Shown here: one piece after another, positions 1 through 9,100 of the stretch
Layout: every line of letters starts with the position of its first letter
Numbering within the stretch: position 1 is the stretch's first letter
DNA from: JALGWA01 sp964604955
Lineage (GTDB): Bacteria > Arandabacterota > Arandabacteria > Arandabacterales > JALGWA01
Direction: 5' to 3'
Assembly (NCBI GenBank): GCA_964604955.1
Contig: CAZSBE010000010.1
Span: forward strand, 1-46,261
Length of the DNA stretch: 46,261 nt
Notes under the pieces: model-generated
The model's database searches: none
What the model was told of the DNA's origin: nothing
What the model saw: only the letters and a program-made list of their open reading frames with translations
Position numbers and translations under genes: made by a program

Positions 1-38
1 AATCTCGACGAGGAGTCAAGTGATGGCAAAACTACCTG

Positions 39-362
39 ATGGTCGCGCCCTACCGCCATACGGGGAGCCTCTGCGGCCTCAGCGACGCAGAGGCCAGGGA
101 GATCATGAAGCTGGTGGGCTGGAGCGAACTCCTGCTCCGCAGGGCCCTGCAGGCGCAGGGTTTCAATGTCGGCATGAATATCGGCAAATGCGCAGGGGCC
201 GGCGTGCCGGACCACGTGCACCTTCACATCGTCCCGAGATGGGAGGGCGACACCAATTTCATGCCCGTGCTGTCGGAGACCCGCGTGCTCCCGGACACCC
301 TCGAAAGCGTCTACGGGAAGATAATGAAGGCCGCCGGCGGCCTCGAAGAAACCTGCACGTGA
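39..362 (+). CDS. HIT-family nucleotide-binding protein, 5'-incomplete
   Basis: This is the C-terminal part of a histidine-triad (HIT) protein, a family of nucleotide hydrolases and transferases acting on substrates such as Ap4A or AMP conjugates. The signature HVHLHIVPRW starts at about residue 59 counted from the ATG at 39, and gives the His-x-His-x-His catalytic triad. The frame opens with MVAPYRH, which in complete family members lies some 50 residues in, after the YPYNxGH segment. So the N-terminal beta strands are missing. An in-frame TGA at 21-23 blocks extension, so the first 38 bases do not continue the gene in this frame. A frameshift, a sequence-edge error or a real truncation would all explain this. 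The stop overlaps the next start by one base (TGATG), which suggests translational coupling. The family call is firm; whether the gene is intact is not known. Confidence 0.8.
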   Translation: MVAPYRHTGSLCGLSDAEAREIMKLVGWSELLLRRALQAQGFNVGMNIGKCAGAGVPDHVHLHIVPRWEGDTNFMPVLSETRVLPDTLESVYGKIMKAAGGLEETCT

Positions 363-748
363 TGAATTCCGTTGTCAAGCTTGTCCTTCTTGCCGGCGTA
401 ATACTCGCTGCCGGGCTCCTCCTGAACAGCCTCTTCTTCGCCCGGCGGGCGGAGCGGCTGAATGAAGCCGTCATAGTGGTCGAAATCAGAAACGGCTGCG
501 GTGCGGGCGGGCTCGGCGACAGGGTGGCCCGCCACTTGAAGGATGAGGGGTTTGACGTTATATTCGTAGGGAACGCCGACGATTTCGGGTTTGCCGAGAC
601 GATGGTGGTCGACAGGTCGGGCGAGTGGACCAAGGCGCGTGAAGTCGCGCGAGCGCTGGGCGGCGTCCCGGTGGTCCAGCAGATCAGTGCCGGGACGTTC
701 GTCGACGCCACCGTCGTCCTCGGGCGGGACTTCGAAGGCTTCGATTGA
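362..748 (+). CDS. Membrane-anchored LytR_C-domain protein
   Basis: This 128-residue protein has one N-terminal membrane anchor (about residues 4-22, rich in Val, Leu and Ala). A single soluble domain follows, beginning VVEIRNGCGAGGLGDRVA. That opening, and the pattern of a short strand, a helix and the later LGRDF end, match the LytR/CpsA/Psr C-terminal (LytR_C) fold. In other proteins this fold follows a glycopolymer transferase domain, which is absent here. The domain should sit on the outer face of the inner membrane. Its start ATG overlaps the stop of the HIT gene by one base, and tatA begins 20 bases after its stop, so the three are probably co-transcribed. The function of stand-alone LytR_C proteins is not established; a cell-envelope role is inference. 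Confidence 0.65.
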   Translation: MNSVVKLVLLAGVILAAGLLLNSLFFARRAERLNEAVIVVEIRNGCGAGGLGDRVARHLKDEGFDVIFVGNADDFGFAETMVVDRSGEWTKAREVARALGGVPVVQQISAGTFVDATVVLGRDFEGFD

Positions 749-768
749 CGGGAGAGAGGTGAGGCGAG

Positions 769-1029
769 TTGTTTAACGGTGTAGGCGGTTCCGAGATAAT
801 CCTGGTGCTGCTCGTTATCCTGCTTCTATTCGGGTCCAAGCGCATCCCGGGCTTCTCGCGCGCCCTGGGAAGGGGCATGAGCGAGTTCAGGCGCGCAATG
901 AAGGAAATCCGCGAGGAGATAGAGAGCGAACCCTTCGAAGATCCGCCCGGGTCCCCCACCGAGAACCCCTATGCCGGCAATCCCCGCTCCGGGACTCCCG
1001 GCGAGGAGAAAACGCCTCCGGCCGGCTAG
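769..1029 (+). CDS. tatA: Twin-arginine translocase subunit TatA/TatE
   Basis: This is a pore-forming subunit of the Tat pathway, which exports folded proteins across the inner membrane. The 86 residues show the family plan: a short N-terminal transmembrane helix (about 8-21, IILVLLVILLLFGSKRIP), the FGSKRIP hinge, an amphipathic helix (LGRGMSEFRRAMKEIREEI) and a disordered Pro/Gly-rich acidic tail. The start is TTG at 769, preceded by a strong purine-rich ribosome site (GAGAGAGGTGAGG). The stop TAG overlaps the stop of the convergent minus-strand gene, leaving no intergenic space. TatB and TatC are not in the window. TatA and TatB are hard to separate by sequence, but the short length and the helix sequence favour TatA. 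Confidence 0.88.
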   Translation: MFNGVGGSEIILVLLVILLLFGSKRIPGFSRALGRGMSEFRRAMKEIREEIESEPFEDPPGSPTENPYAGNPRSGTPGEEKTPPAG

Positions 1030-2825
1030 TAGCCCGCGCCGCGGTAGTCTTCTATTTTGAATGTCGATCTGGCCGCCTGGTACCAGTCCCCGATGAACCC
1101 CTGCTGCTTGCTCATGACCGCCGACATCTTGAGATTGCCCATCTCCTGCGCAAGCTGCTGCCTGTCGTAGGGCACCTTGGAGTCGACGCGGATAACGAAG
1201 AAGCTCCCGGAGTTCTCTATGGGGCCGGCCGTTTCGCCCTCAGCCAGGGCAAAGGCGCTGGCGGTGACCTCGTTCAAGGCCCCGATACCGGGGACGTTGG
1301 ACATTCTCGTGAATGGCTCGGTGGTTTTCACGCTGAGCCCCTCTGAGGCGGCAGCCGCCTCCAGTGTCCTGCCGGCCGCCACTTCGGCCGCGACCGCCGC
1401 GGCCTTCTCACGCGCAGCTTCGGTCTTCACGCTTAATACGTAGGCCCCCGCGACGGCGTCCCGGGCGTCCTCAAATGAAGGGATGTTGGAGGGCGTGGCC
1501 TCCACGACTTCAATCACGTAGAAGGCGCCCCGGCCCTCTATCGGGTCGAGGATCCTGCCCGCCGGAGCGGCGAAGACGGTCTCCATGACTTCCGGCTCGA
1601 CGCCGAACCTCCTCGTCGCCGCTTCGAGCGTCACCTGGTCGGCCGAATCCACGGCGTACTCGAGTTCGCCCGCGGCCTCCTCCAGGCTGCTCCCTCGAGC
1701 CGAAGCGGCCAGGTCCTTGGCATTGCTGGCCAGCATCTCGATGGTGGCCGGACTTATCTCCGCGACGGTCATTATCTGCTGCAGCATGACCTCGGGTACG
1801 CCGTCGGTCACGCGCTTGCCGGTCACCTTGAACAAGTGGTAGGCCCGGTGCATCTCGACGATATCGCTGAGCTCGCCGACATCCAGGCTGAAGATTATCG
1901 AATCAGCCGGAGGCGGCAGCCGGTCCCGTCTCGTCCAGCCCATCTCTCCGCCTCTGTCGGAGGTCTGCTCGTCGTCCGAGTAAAGCACCGCGATCTCATC
2001 GAAAGTGTCGCTGCCGGCGGAGATGAGATCGTAAGCTTCCTCGATGCGCTCGCGGGCGAAACGCTTGTCCTGAATCCCGGGTTCCTTGAGGAGGTCCACG
2101 TACCTCAGGACGCGTTTCTCCGGAATGCGGAAGTCCTCCTTGTTGACCTCGTAATAAGCCATGAGGTCCTCGTCGGTAGGCACCACCTGAAGGTTCTGGA
2201 AGTCGGCATATGGGTTCACCCGCACGTATGAAAGGGTGGCCGACTCCTGGAACACCTTGACGAGCGATATCAGCTCTTCATCCGTGACGCGGACGCACCC
2301 GGCGAGATAATCTTCGAGCTTGGCGAAAGGCAGCGACTGCCTGACGTAGTTTTCCAGGAAGGTGAAGTCCACCCGCGGGTCGCGCAGGGCCTGCATGTAC
2401 TTCTGATAGTCGAACAGGCTGTCCGTCTGAAAAGCCGGATGCTGCCTTATGAAAGGAGGGGGGTTGTACTGGATCTCGCGCAGCACCTCGTCATCCGTGG
2501 TCACGATTTTCCATTTTCTAACCTCGTCCTGGAGCACGTGGCGGCGGATTATCGACTCCCACGAGGCGTCGAGAATCTGCCTCTCCTCGTCGGCTCCCTT
2601 GGGCCTGCCATGCTGCTCGTAGTAGGCCGAACGCTGGTTTTCAAGCTCGCTGCTGTACTCCTGTGTGGTTATGCGCGCGCCTCCCACGCGGCCCACATAG
2701 CCGGCTTCGGGACCGGCCGAGCCGGTCCGCTGCTGCATCCCCCAGCCGACGATGATGAGGCCGACGAAGGCAACGATGACGATCCACAGTATTACCTTGG
2801 TATTCTGACGCATTTGACTGAGCAT
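1026..2825 (-). CDS. PpiD/SurA-like peptidyl-prolyl isomerase, membrane-anchored
   Basis: This 599-residue periplasmic folding factor is tethered by one N-terminal transmembrane helix (about residues 10-28, VILWIVIVAFVGLIIVGWG), preceded by the short basic cytoplasmic stretch typical of PpiD. A SurA_N-like chaperone region follows (about 40-190). A parvulin (PPIC) domain spans about 235-340 and is recognisable by YSDDEQTSDRGGEMGW and the following hydrophobic strand. A second, degenerate parvulin-like segment lies at about 460-565. Such proteins assist outer-membrane and secreted proteins as they leave the Sec translocon, which fits a region rich in barrels and exported enzymes. Its promoter is at 2860-2888 and a GGGGGAT ribosome site precedes the ATG. 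Whether the domain has isomerase activity or only chaperone activity cannot be read from sequence. Confidence 0.85.
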   Translation of the reverse strand: MLSQMRQNTKVILWIVIVAFVGLIIVGWGMQQRTGSAGPEAGYVGRVGGARITTQEYSSELENQRSAYYEQHGRPKGADEERQILDASWESIIRRHVLQDEVRKWKIVTTDDEVLREIQYNPPPFIRQHPAFQTDSLFDYQKYMQALRDPRVDFTFLENYVRQSLPFAKLEDYLAGCVRVTDEELISLVKVFQESATLSYVRVNPYADFQNLQVVPTDEDLMAYYEVNKEDFRIPEKRVLRYVDLLKEPGIQDKRFARERIEEAYDLISAGSDTFDEIAVLYSDDEQTSDRGGEMGWTRRDRLPPPADSIIFSLDVGELSDIVEMHRAYHLFKVTGKRVTDGVPEVMLQQIMTVAEISPATIEMLASNAKDLAASARGSSLEEAAGELEYAVDSADQVTLEAATRRFGVEPEVMETVFAAPAGRILDPIEGRGAFYVIEVVEATPSNIPSFEDARDAVAGAYVLSVKTEAAREKAAAVAAEVAAGRTLEAAAASEGLSVKTTEPFTRMSNVPGIGALNEVTASAFALAEGETAGPIENSGSFFVIRVDSKVPYDRQQLAQEMGNLKMSAVMSKQQGFIGDWYQAARSTFKIEDYRGAGY

Positions 2826-2859
2826 GTACTAATCCCCCTAATAGTCTAGAATTCAAGAC

Positions 2860-2888
2860 ATTCTAACAGGTGAGGTTTCGCCTAACAA
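2860..2888 (-). promoter_or_regulatory. Sigma-70-type promoter of the PpiD-like gene
   Basis: Read on the minus strand, TTGTTA (2888-2883), a 17-base spacer and TAGAAT (2865-2860) form a good housekeeping promoter. The predicted transcription start is near 2853, giving a leader of about 28 bases with a GGGGGAT ribosome site before the ATG at 2825. Confidence 0.6.
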
Positions 2889-2909
2889 GCGAAAACTGGG
2901 CCCGGGGCC

Positions 2910-2927
2910 GGCCCGTGAACACGGGCC
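2910..2927 (-). terminator. Candidate terminator hairpin after the minus-strand barrel gene
   Basis: GGCCCGTG and CACGGGCC form a perfect inverted repeat with a tiny loop, starting at the last base of the barrel gene's stop codon. On the minus strand the following 25 bases are GC-rich and contain only a four-T run, so this is a weak or non-classical intrinsic terminator. Confidence 0.35.
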
Positions 2928-3706
2928 TACCTGATATTGAAGGAGATCCCGATTCTCATTATTATGATATCGGTCCTGGAGTGCCGTATGTCATAACGGA
3001 CCTTGCCGTCCTCGACATGGATCGCGCCCTCCGTCAGGTAGTCGGCCTCCCCGCCCCTCAGGTACCTGAGATCCAGGAAGATCCCGACGGACCTGAGATC
3101 GATTTCGCCCTCTTTCTCCGTTCCGACGCTCTCGATATCTTCAAGAGGGTCCCTTTCGGCACCTTCAGCGCCGTAGTCCCTGGGGACATCATAGACCCGG
3201 AACATCACTCCCGCCCCCACGCCGTACGAGAATGCCAGAGAGCTGATGTGCGTCGTACTCGCGATTTCCTCGGAGTCACTGTCCTGATCACTGACCGACG
3301 TTTTCGTCCAGAGGTAGTGGAAGCCGATAAGCGCTTCCATGTAGGGCTCGAAGAACCCGATGGCCGGCTGCACCCTGAAGGACAGGTGGCCTGCCAGCAG
3401 GTCGTGGGTGGTCTTAACGTCCAGGAAGACGTCCGGGATCGTCTGGCTCCACGGGGCCTCCCGTGTCTCGCTTCCGTAACGCAGGAAGTCGATCGACGCG
3501 CCCACGGCAAGCGGCATGTCGGGCAGCCCGATCGTGAGGAATAGCCCCCCGCCGATACCCGTATTGTCCACGTTGTCCCTGAATTTGTCCTGGGGGAAGC
3601 CGAGATCGAAACTCCCGCCGAAACGATGGGTGGTCTCGGCGGGCGCCGTCGACGCCGTCAGCACCACTGCAAAGGCAATCACACAGGACAAGCCAAATCT
3701 TCTCAT
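2927..3706 (-). CDS. Outer-membrane beta-barrel protein of unknown function
   Basis: This 259-residue protein has a clear Sec signal peptide (MRRFGLSCVIAFAVVLTAST, cut near APA-ET). The mature part is built of alternating hydrophobic and polar strands with Gly and aromatic residues, such as HRFGGSFDLGFP, GGGLFLTIGLP and AFSYGVGAGVMFRV. It ends in IGISFNIR, a barrel-like terminal strand. An acidic loop (SDQDSDSEE) is probably surface exposed. The size is that of OmpA/OprF-type 8-stranded barrels, but I do not recognise a specific family. Its own promoter lies upstream at 3748-3776, and the ribosome site AGAAGGAG precedes the ATG. The barrel fold is inferred from composition and periodicity. 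Confidence 0.6.
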   Translation of the reverse strand: MRRFGLSCVIAFAVVLTASTAPAETTHRFGGSFDLGFPQDKFRDNVDNTGIGGGLFLTIGLPDMPLAVGASIDFLRYGSETREAPWSQTIPDVFLDVKTTHDLLAGHLSFRVQPAIGFFEPYMEALIGFHYLWTKTSVSDQDSDSEEIASTTHISSLAFSYGVGAGVMFRVYDVPRDYGAEGAERDPLEDIESVGTEKEGEIDLRSVGIFLDLRYLRGGEADYLTEGAIHVEDGKVRYDIRHSRTDIIIMRIGISFNIR

Positions 3707-3747
3707 CAGCTCCGTCTCCTTCTTGAGAATTTGTCAATGGAGATTCC

Positions 3748-3776
3748 ATTCTAGCAGCAGCTGGCGGCCCCGGCAA
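3748..3776 (-). promoter_or_regulatory. Sigma-70-type promoter of the minus-strand barrel gene
   Basis: On the minus strand, TTGCCG (3776-3771), a 17-base spacer and TAGAAT (3753-3748). The predicted start near 3741 gives a leader of about 35 bases carrying AAGGAG before the ATG at 3706. It is divergent from the promoter at 3850-3878. Confidence 0.6.
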
Positions 3777-3849
3777 GCACTGAATGCCCCCGCCAGCGTG
3801 GAGCGAAGGGTACATCGCCAGAATGCACCGTGGTGGGGCCTGACGGGAC

Positions 3850-3878
3850 TTGAATACCCGGCCGGCATAGTATAGGTT
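3850..3878 (+). promoter_or_regulatory. Sigma-70-type promoter of the M23 peptidase gene, nearly leaderless
   Basis: TTGAAT (3850-3855), 17 bases, then TAGGTT (3873-3878). Transcription should start near 3885, only about four bases before the ATG at 3889. If this promoter is used, the in-frame TTG at 3877 would not be transcribed, so 3889 is the start and the mRNA is essentially leaderless. Confidence 0.5.
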
Positions 3879-3888
3879 GTTTGGTAGA

Positions 3889-6111
3889 ATGAAAACCAGA
3901 TGCAGCTTTCTTCATATGGCGGTGGCCCTGGCGGCGGTCATTGCGGTCTTCCTCTGTGGCGGGCCGCCGCATGCGGAGGCGGCCAATCCGCTCCTGCCCG
4001 ACCGCGACTTCTGCCGCACTTCCTCTTTCGGGAGCTGGAGGTTCGGTCATCTTCACGCGGGCATCGACCTTTCCACCGGCGGGGTGGAGGGGGCGCCCGT
4101 GGCGGCCATTGACTCGTGCTGGGTGTGGCGGGTGAGCGTGAGGAACGAGGGGTACGGCAAGGCCCTTTACGTACGCCTCCCCGACGGCAAGATCGCTGTG
4201 TACGGGCATCTCTCGGCCTTCGCTCCGCGGATTGAAGAAGCCGTCGAACGCGAACAGGACCTTCGCGGTTCCTACGCCGTGGACATCTATAACGACCCGT
4301 ATGCCGTCAACTTCGCCAAAGGCGAGATCATAGCCTACAGTGGCGCCTCGGGCTGGGGGCCGCCCCATCTTCACTTCGAACTCCGCTCGGGCATGTACGA
4401 TCATTTCAAGATCAACCCGTTTCCCGACTACATCGGATGCGCAGACTCACGCGAGCCCGTAATTCATGCCATAAGCGTCGTGCCGGTGGGACATGGAAGC
4501 AGCATCGACGGCGACTTCATCGCCGTCACCGTGGAGGGCGCCGAGAGCCCGGACACGCTCCTCATAAGCGGAGACTTCGGCGTCATGGTGAGCGCCTCGG
4601 ACTACACCGGCTGCGGCCGCATTACGTCTCCCGTGGTCTATGAGGCCCGCGTCGACGATGTCCCGGTGTGGCGCCTGGATTTGGCGAAATTCCCCTTCGC
4701 CAGGGGCAACTTCGTCTGGTCGCTCTATGACTTCGACGGGACGGGGAGAAAGTACGTCAGGCTCTTCAATCCATACAGACTCGACTTCAACGGCTTCGAT
4801 ATCGCTCATGCGGACACGGGCTACGGCGGCTTCGCGCCCGGCACGCACGAGCTCTCCGTCATGGTCGCGGACGCGTGCGGGAACCGGGCAAGCGCGACGG
4901 TGCCCTTCCGCTACGGGGAGTTTCCGGCCTTCGAGAAAGTCAAGTGCGAGCGGGGGGCCACGGTGGCCCACGTGGAGGTGGCCGTCTCGCCAGAGAGTGC
5001 GGCGGTACGTCTCTGGCACCGGACGGCGGTAAGCGCCTGGACGGAGATAAGGCCAGGTGCTGGCGGGGGCGACTTCACCTTCCCCGTGGGCCCGTTAGCG
5101 GTCGAGGTGAGGTGCCGCGCATATAATGACCTGGGTTTTGTGCGCGAAGGGCTGTTCAGGATACCCGCCATGGGTTTTGAGCGCGAAGGTGTGTTCAAGA
5201 TGCCCGCAGGGGGAGCCGCGGCGGAGCCCGAGCTCGACCTCAAGGTGACGGACAAGGGTATCCAGATCACGGCCCGGAGCCCGCTCCAGCCGAGCGGGCT
5301 TCCCGTCGCGCGCATATTCGAAGGCATCAGGACCACCATGGTCCCGCTTCAGCCCGAGGGCGAAGGCCTCTTCAGAGGCTATTACGTTCCGGGCTGCGGG
5401 AGCGACGCCATCCAGGCCCGGGCCGTCTTCGAGTACGGCCCTCAGAAGGTCACGGCCCTCGCGGGAACCCCGCTGGCATGCCTGGAGCGCGCCTCGAGCG
5501 CCATACTGCTCACCGAGAGTTTCAGGCTTCGCATCGACGTCCCGCGCGACATGCGGCCCAACGTGCTGCTGGGCTACGAGGAGGGACCGCCCACCCGCTA
5601 TGAAGGCTTTTCCGCCTCGCTCGGCTGCCTCATTTTCGAGCCGCCGGGCACCTTCTTCGTCGAGAAGGCCAAGGTCTGCCTGGCGCTCCGCGAGGGCTCG
5701 CTCTCTGTAAAGCAAGGCGTCTTCGCCGACCGCGGCGGGACGGCCTCTTTCCGGGCGCGGGCCGACTCCACGGGTACGGTGTGCTTCGAGACCGACTTTC
5801 TCGAGAAACTCGTGGTACTGGAGGACAGGACGCGGCCGGAGATCAGCGACTTCGAGGGCAGGGGCCCGCGCGAGGACGGCAGGTATGTCTTCACGGCGCG
5901 CGCCTCCGATGAGGGCTCGGGCATCGACACGGGCACGGTGAGGGCTTTCGTGGACGGCCAGGCGGCCATCGCGGGCATCGACCCCGACACGGGCATCATC
6001 ACGGGCAGGACGATAAAACGCTTGCGAGAGGGCCCGCATAGGTTTACGCTTGAAGTCAAAGACAGGATGGGTAACCGGGCTTCGACCGAACACACGCTAT
6101 CTTTGAAGTAG
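3889..6111 (+). CDS. Exported M23-family metallopeptidase with long C-terminal extension
   Basis: This 740-residue protein has a signal peptide (about residues 1-32, ending PHAEAA) and an N-terminal LytM/M23 domain, the fold of zinc endopeptidases that cut peptidoglycan cross-links. The zinc-site motifs are present: HLHAGIDL (His56 and Asp60), YGHLS (His107) and PHLHFELR (His160, His162). The domain therefore looks catalytically competent, unlike EnvC-type activators. The remaining 550 or so residues are all-beta, with repeated Ig-like stretches including VKDRMGNRAS at the end. They probably bind the envelope or a partner. The ATG at 3889 is preferred over the TTG at 3877 because of promoter position. 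It probably remodels the cell wall; its substrate is unknown. Confidence 0.85.
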   Translation: MKTRCSFLHMAVALAAVIAVFLCGGPPHAEAANPLLPDRDFCRTSSFGSWRFGHLHAGIDLSTGGVEGAPVAAIDSCWVWRVSVRNEGYGKALYVRLPDGKIAVYGHLSAFAPRIEEAVEREQDLRGSYAVDIYNDPYAVNFAKGEIIAYSGASGWGPPHLHFELRSGMYDHFKINPFPDYIGCADSREPVIHAISVVPVGHGSSIDGDFIAVTVEGAESPDTLLISGDFGVMVSASDYTGCGRITSPVVYEARVDDVPVWRLDLAKFPFARGNFVWSLYDFDGTGRKYVRLFNPYRLDFNGFDIAHADTGYGGFAPGTHELSVMVADACGNRASATVPFRYGEFPAFEKVKCERGATVAHVEVAVSPESAAVRLWHRTAVSAWTEIRPGAGGGDFTFPVGPLAVEVRCRAYNDLGFVREGLFRIPAMGFEREGVFKMPAGGAAAEPELDLKVTDKGIQITARSPLQPSGLPVARIFEGIRTTMVPLQPEGEGLFRGYYVPGCGSDAIQARAVFEYGPQKVTALAGTPLACLERASSAILLTESFRLRIDVPRDMRPNVLLGYEEGPPTRYEGFSASLGCLIFEPPGTFFVEKAKVCLALREGSLSVKQGVFADRGGTASFRARADSTGTVCFETDFLEKLVVLEDRTRPEISDFEGRGPREDGRYVFTARASDEGSGIDTGTVRAFVDGQAAIAGIDPDTGIITGRTIKRLREGPHRFTLEVKDRMGNRASTEHTLSLK

Positions 6112-6174
6112 CGTCTGTGTAAGCAACCGTTTTCTTTTTCTTAACGTACCTTTGCTGTGGGAAGGTGACCCCGC

Positions 6175-9100
6175 TTGAGGCATTCCGATTTCGTTCATCT
6201 TCACGTGCACTCGGACTACAGCCTTCTTGACGGCGCGGGCAGCATCCCCTCATACATAAAGCGCGCCAACGATCTCAACATGCCCGCGCTTGCGCTCACC
6301 GACCACGGCTCCATGTTCGGGGCCGTCTTCTTTTATAAGATGGCCATCAAGTCGGGCCTCAAGCCCCTGGTCGGTTGCGAGCTCTACGTCACCAGGGGAA
6401 GCAGGTTCGAGAAGAAGGCCCCCAAGCGCGGAGCCTGGGAGTCCTTGAACCACATCATACTCCTTGCCCGTGACATGGAGGGCTACCGGAACCTCATGAA
6501 GCTCTCTTCCAAGGGCTACACCGAGGGATTCTACTACAGGCCGCGGGTGGACCTCGACCTTCTTGCCGAACACTCGGGCGGCATCCTCGCCCTGGAGGCC
6601 TGCATCAAGGGGCTGGTCAGCGACGACCTCATAGGCGACCGGTACGACAGGGCGAAGGCGGTGGCCGGCCAGCTCAGGGACATCTTCGGCGAGGAGAACT
6701 TCTACTTCGAGGTGCAGGACCACGGGCTCGCGGAGGAAGAGAAGGCGAACAGGGGGCTCGTCCGCCTCTCGGGGGAGATGGGCATCCCCATAGTCGCCAC
6801 CAATGACTGCCATTACATACACCAGGACGACGCCAAGGCGCAGGACGTGCTCCTGTGCATACAGACGGGAAGGGACTTCGACGACCCCAACAGGCTGCGC
6901 TTCTGCAACGACCAGTTCTACCTCAAGACTCCGGAGGAAATGAAGGAGCTCTTCGCCGACCTCCCCGAGTCCATCACCAATACGATAGAGGTGGCCGAGA
7001 AGTGCAATCTCGAGCTGGAGCTCGGCGTGGTGCAACTGCCCGAGTTCCCGATTCCGGAGGGCTTCTCCGATGCGGACGCCTATCTCGAGAGCCTGGTGCG
7101 CGAGGGGCTTGAGGTGCGCTACCCGGACTCGCCGCCAGAGGCCGCGGAGCGGCTCAAGTACGAGCTCAGGGTAATCGAGCAGATGAAGTACTCGGGCTAC
7201 TTCCTCATAGTCAAGGACCTTATCGACAGGGCCAAGCAGATTGGGATCGCCGTTGGCCCCGGGAGGGGCTCGGCCGCGGGCAGCATCGTGTCCTACTGCC
7301 TCGGAATCACCGACATCGATCCCCTGGAATTCGGGCTCCTCTTCGAGCGCTTCCTGAATCCCGAGCGAATCAGCATGCCCGACATCGACATCGATTTCTG
7401 CGACCGACGCCGCGACGAGATCATCGGGTATGTAGCCGACAAATACGGCAGGGAAAGTGTCTCGCAGATCATCACCTTCGGTACCATGGGCGCGAGGGCG
7501 GCCATCAGGGACGTCGGGCGCGTGCTGAAAGTCCCTCTTTCAGACGTCGACCGCATCGCCAAGCTCATCCCGGCGGAGGTCGGCATCACCCTTGACGGCG
7601 CGATCGAACGCGTGGCCGAGCTGAGGGAGGCGGCCGAGAGCGAGGAATACGGAGAGCTCATAACCTTGAGCCGGAAGCTGGAGGGCCTGGCCAGGCACGC
7701 GTCCACGCATGCCGCCGGCGTCCTCATCGCCCCGGGCAAGCTCATCGACTACGTTCCCCTGTACCGGGGCAACAGGGGCGAGATCGTGACCCAGTACGAC
7801 ATGAAGTCGGTCGAGGACATCGGTCTCCTTAAGATGGATTTCCTGGGTCTTACCACTCTCAGCATCATAGAGGACGCCCTGGACATGATAAGGGAGCGCC
7901 ACGGCGTAGACATAGAGCCCAGGAAGATACGCATTGACGACGCGCAAGTCTACGCGATGCTGGCCAGGGGGGACACCATCGGCGTGTTCCAGCTCGAATC
8001 GAGCGGCATGCGCGACCTGCTGCGGCGCATAGCTCCCGAGAGGTTCGAGGACATCGTGGCCATAAACGCCCTCTACAGGCCCGGCCCCTTGAGCAGCGAG
8101 ATGGTCGACCTCTTCATCAAGCGCAAGCGGGGCGATGAGGAGATCGACTACGAGCACCCCATGCTCGAGCCCATTCTCAAGGACACTTACGGCGTCATTC
8201 TGTACCAGGAGCAGGTGATTGAGATCGCCAACAAGATGGCCGGCTTCTCCAAGGGACAGGGCGACATCCTGAGGAAGGCGATGGGCAAGAAGGAAATCGA
8301 GGTCATGGACCAGCAGCGCAGGAACTTCGTCAAGGGGTCCGTGGCCAACAAGATCAAGGAAGATCTCGCCGAGCGCATCTTCAACAAGATAGCCTACTTC
8401 GCCGGTTACGGCTTCAACAAGTCCCACAGCGCGGCATACGCCATGCTCTCCTATCATACGGCTTATCTCAAGACCAAGTATCCGGCCGAGTTCATGGCCG
8501 CCTGCCTCACCAGCGAGATCGGGAATACCGACCGAATCGTGACCCTGCTCGAAGAGACGCGGCGCATGGGGATCAACGTACTCCCGCCGGATGTGAACGA
8601 GAGCCACCCGGACTTCAGGGTGACCGATCAGGGCATTCGTTTCGGCATGCAGGCCACCAAGAACGTGGGGCGCGCCGCCATAGAGGCCATCGTCCGGGCA
8701 AGGGAGAAGCGCGGTCCCATCACCAGCATTTTCGATCTGTGCGAGTGGGTCGAACCGGGAAGCCTCAACAAGCGCGTCCTGGAGAGCCTCATCATGGCGG
8801 GGGCCCTGGACTCGCTCAAGGGCCACAGGGCGCAGCTCATGGCGAGCGTCGAGTCCGCCATGTCGGTCGGGGCCAGGACGCAGCGCGACAGGTCCTCGGG
8901 CCAGACATCGCTGCTTGCGGTTCTGGAGGACCACGGCGAAGAAAACGGCATCGAGCGCGAACTCCCGCATACCCCAGCCTGGTCGGAGATGACCAAGCTG
9001 GCGCATGAGAAAGAGGTGCTGGGGTTCTATTGCTCGGGCCACCCGCTGTCGCGCTTCGAGCGGGAAATCTCCTGGTTCACCACCGCTTCCCTGGAAAGGG

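Noticed and set aside
3877..3888. TTG at 3877 as start of the M23 gene
   Set aside because: It overlaps the predicted -10 box, lacks a ribosome site, and the ATG at 3889 gives a normal signal peptide.
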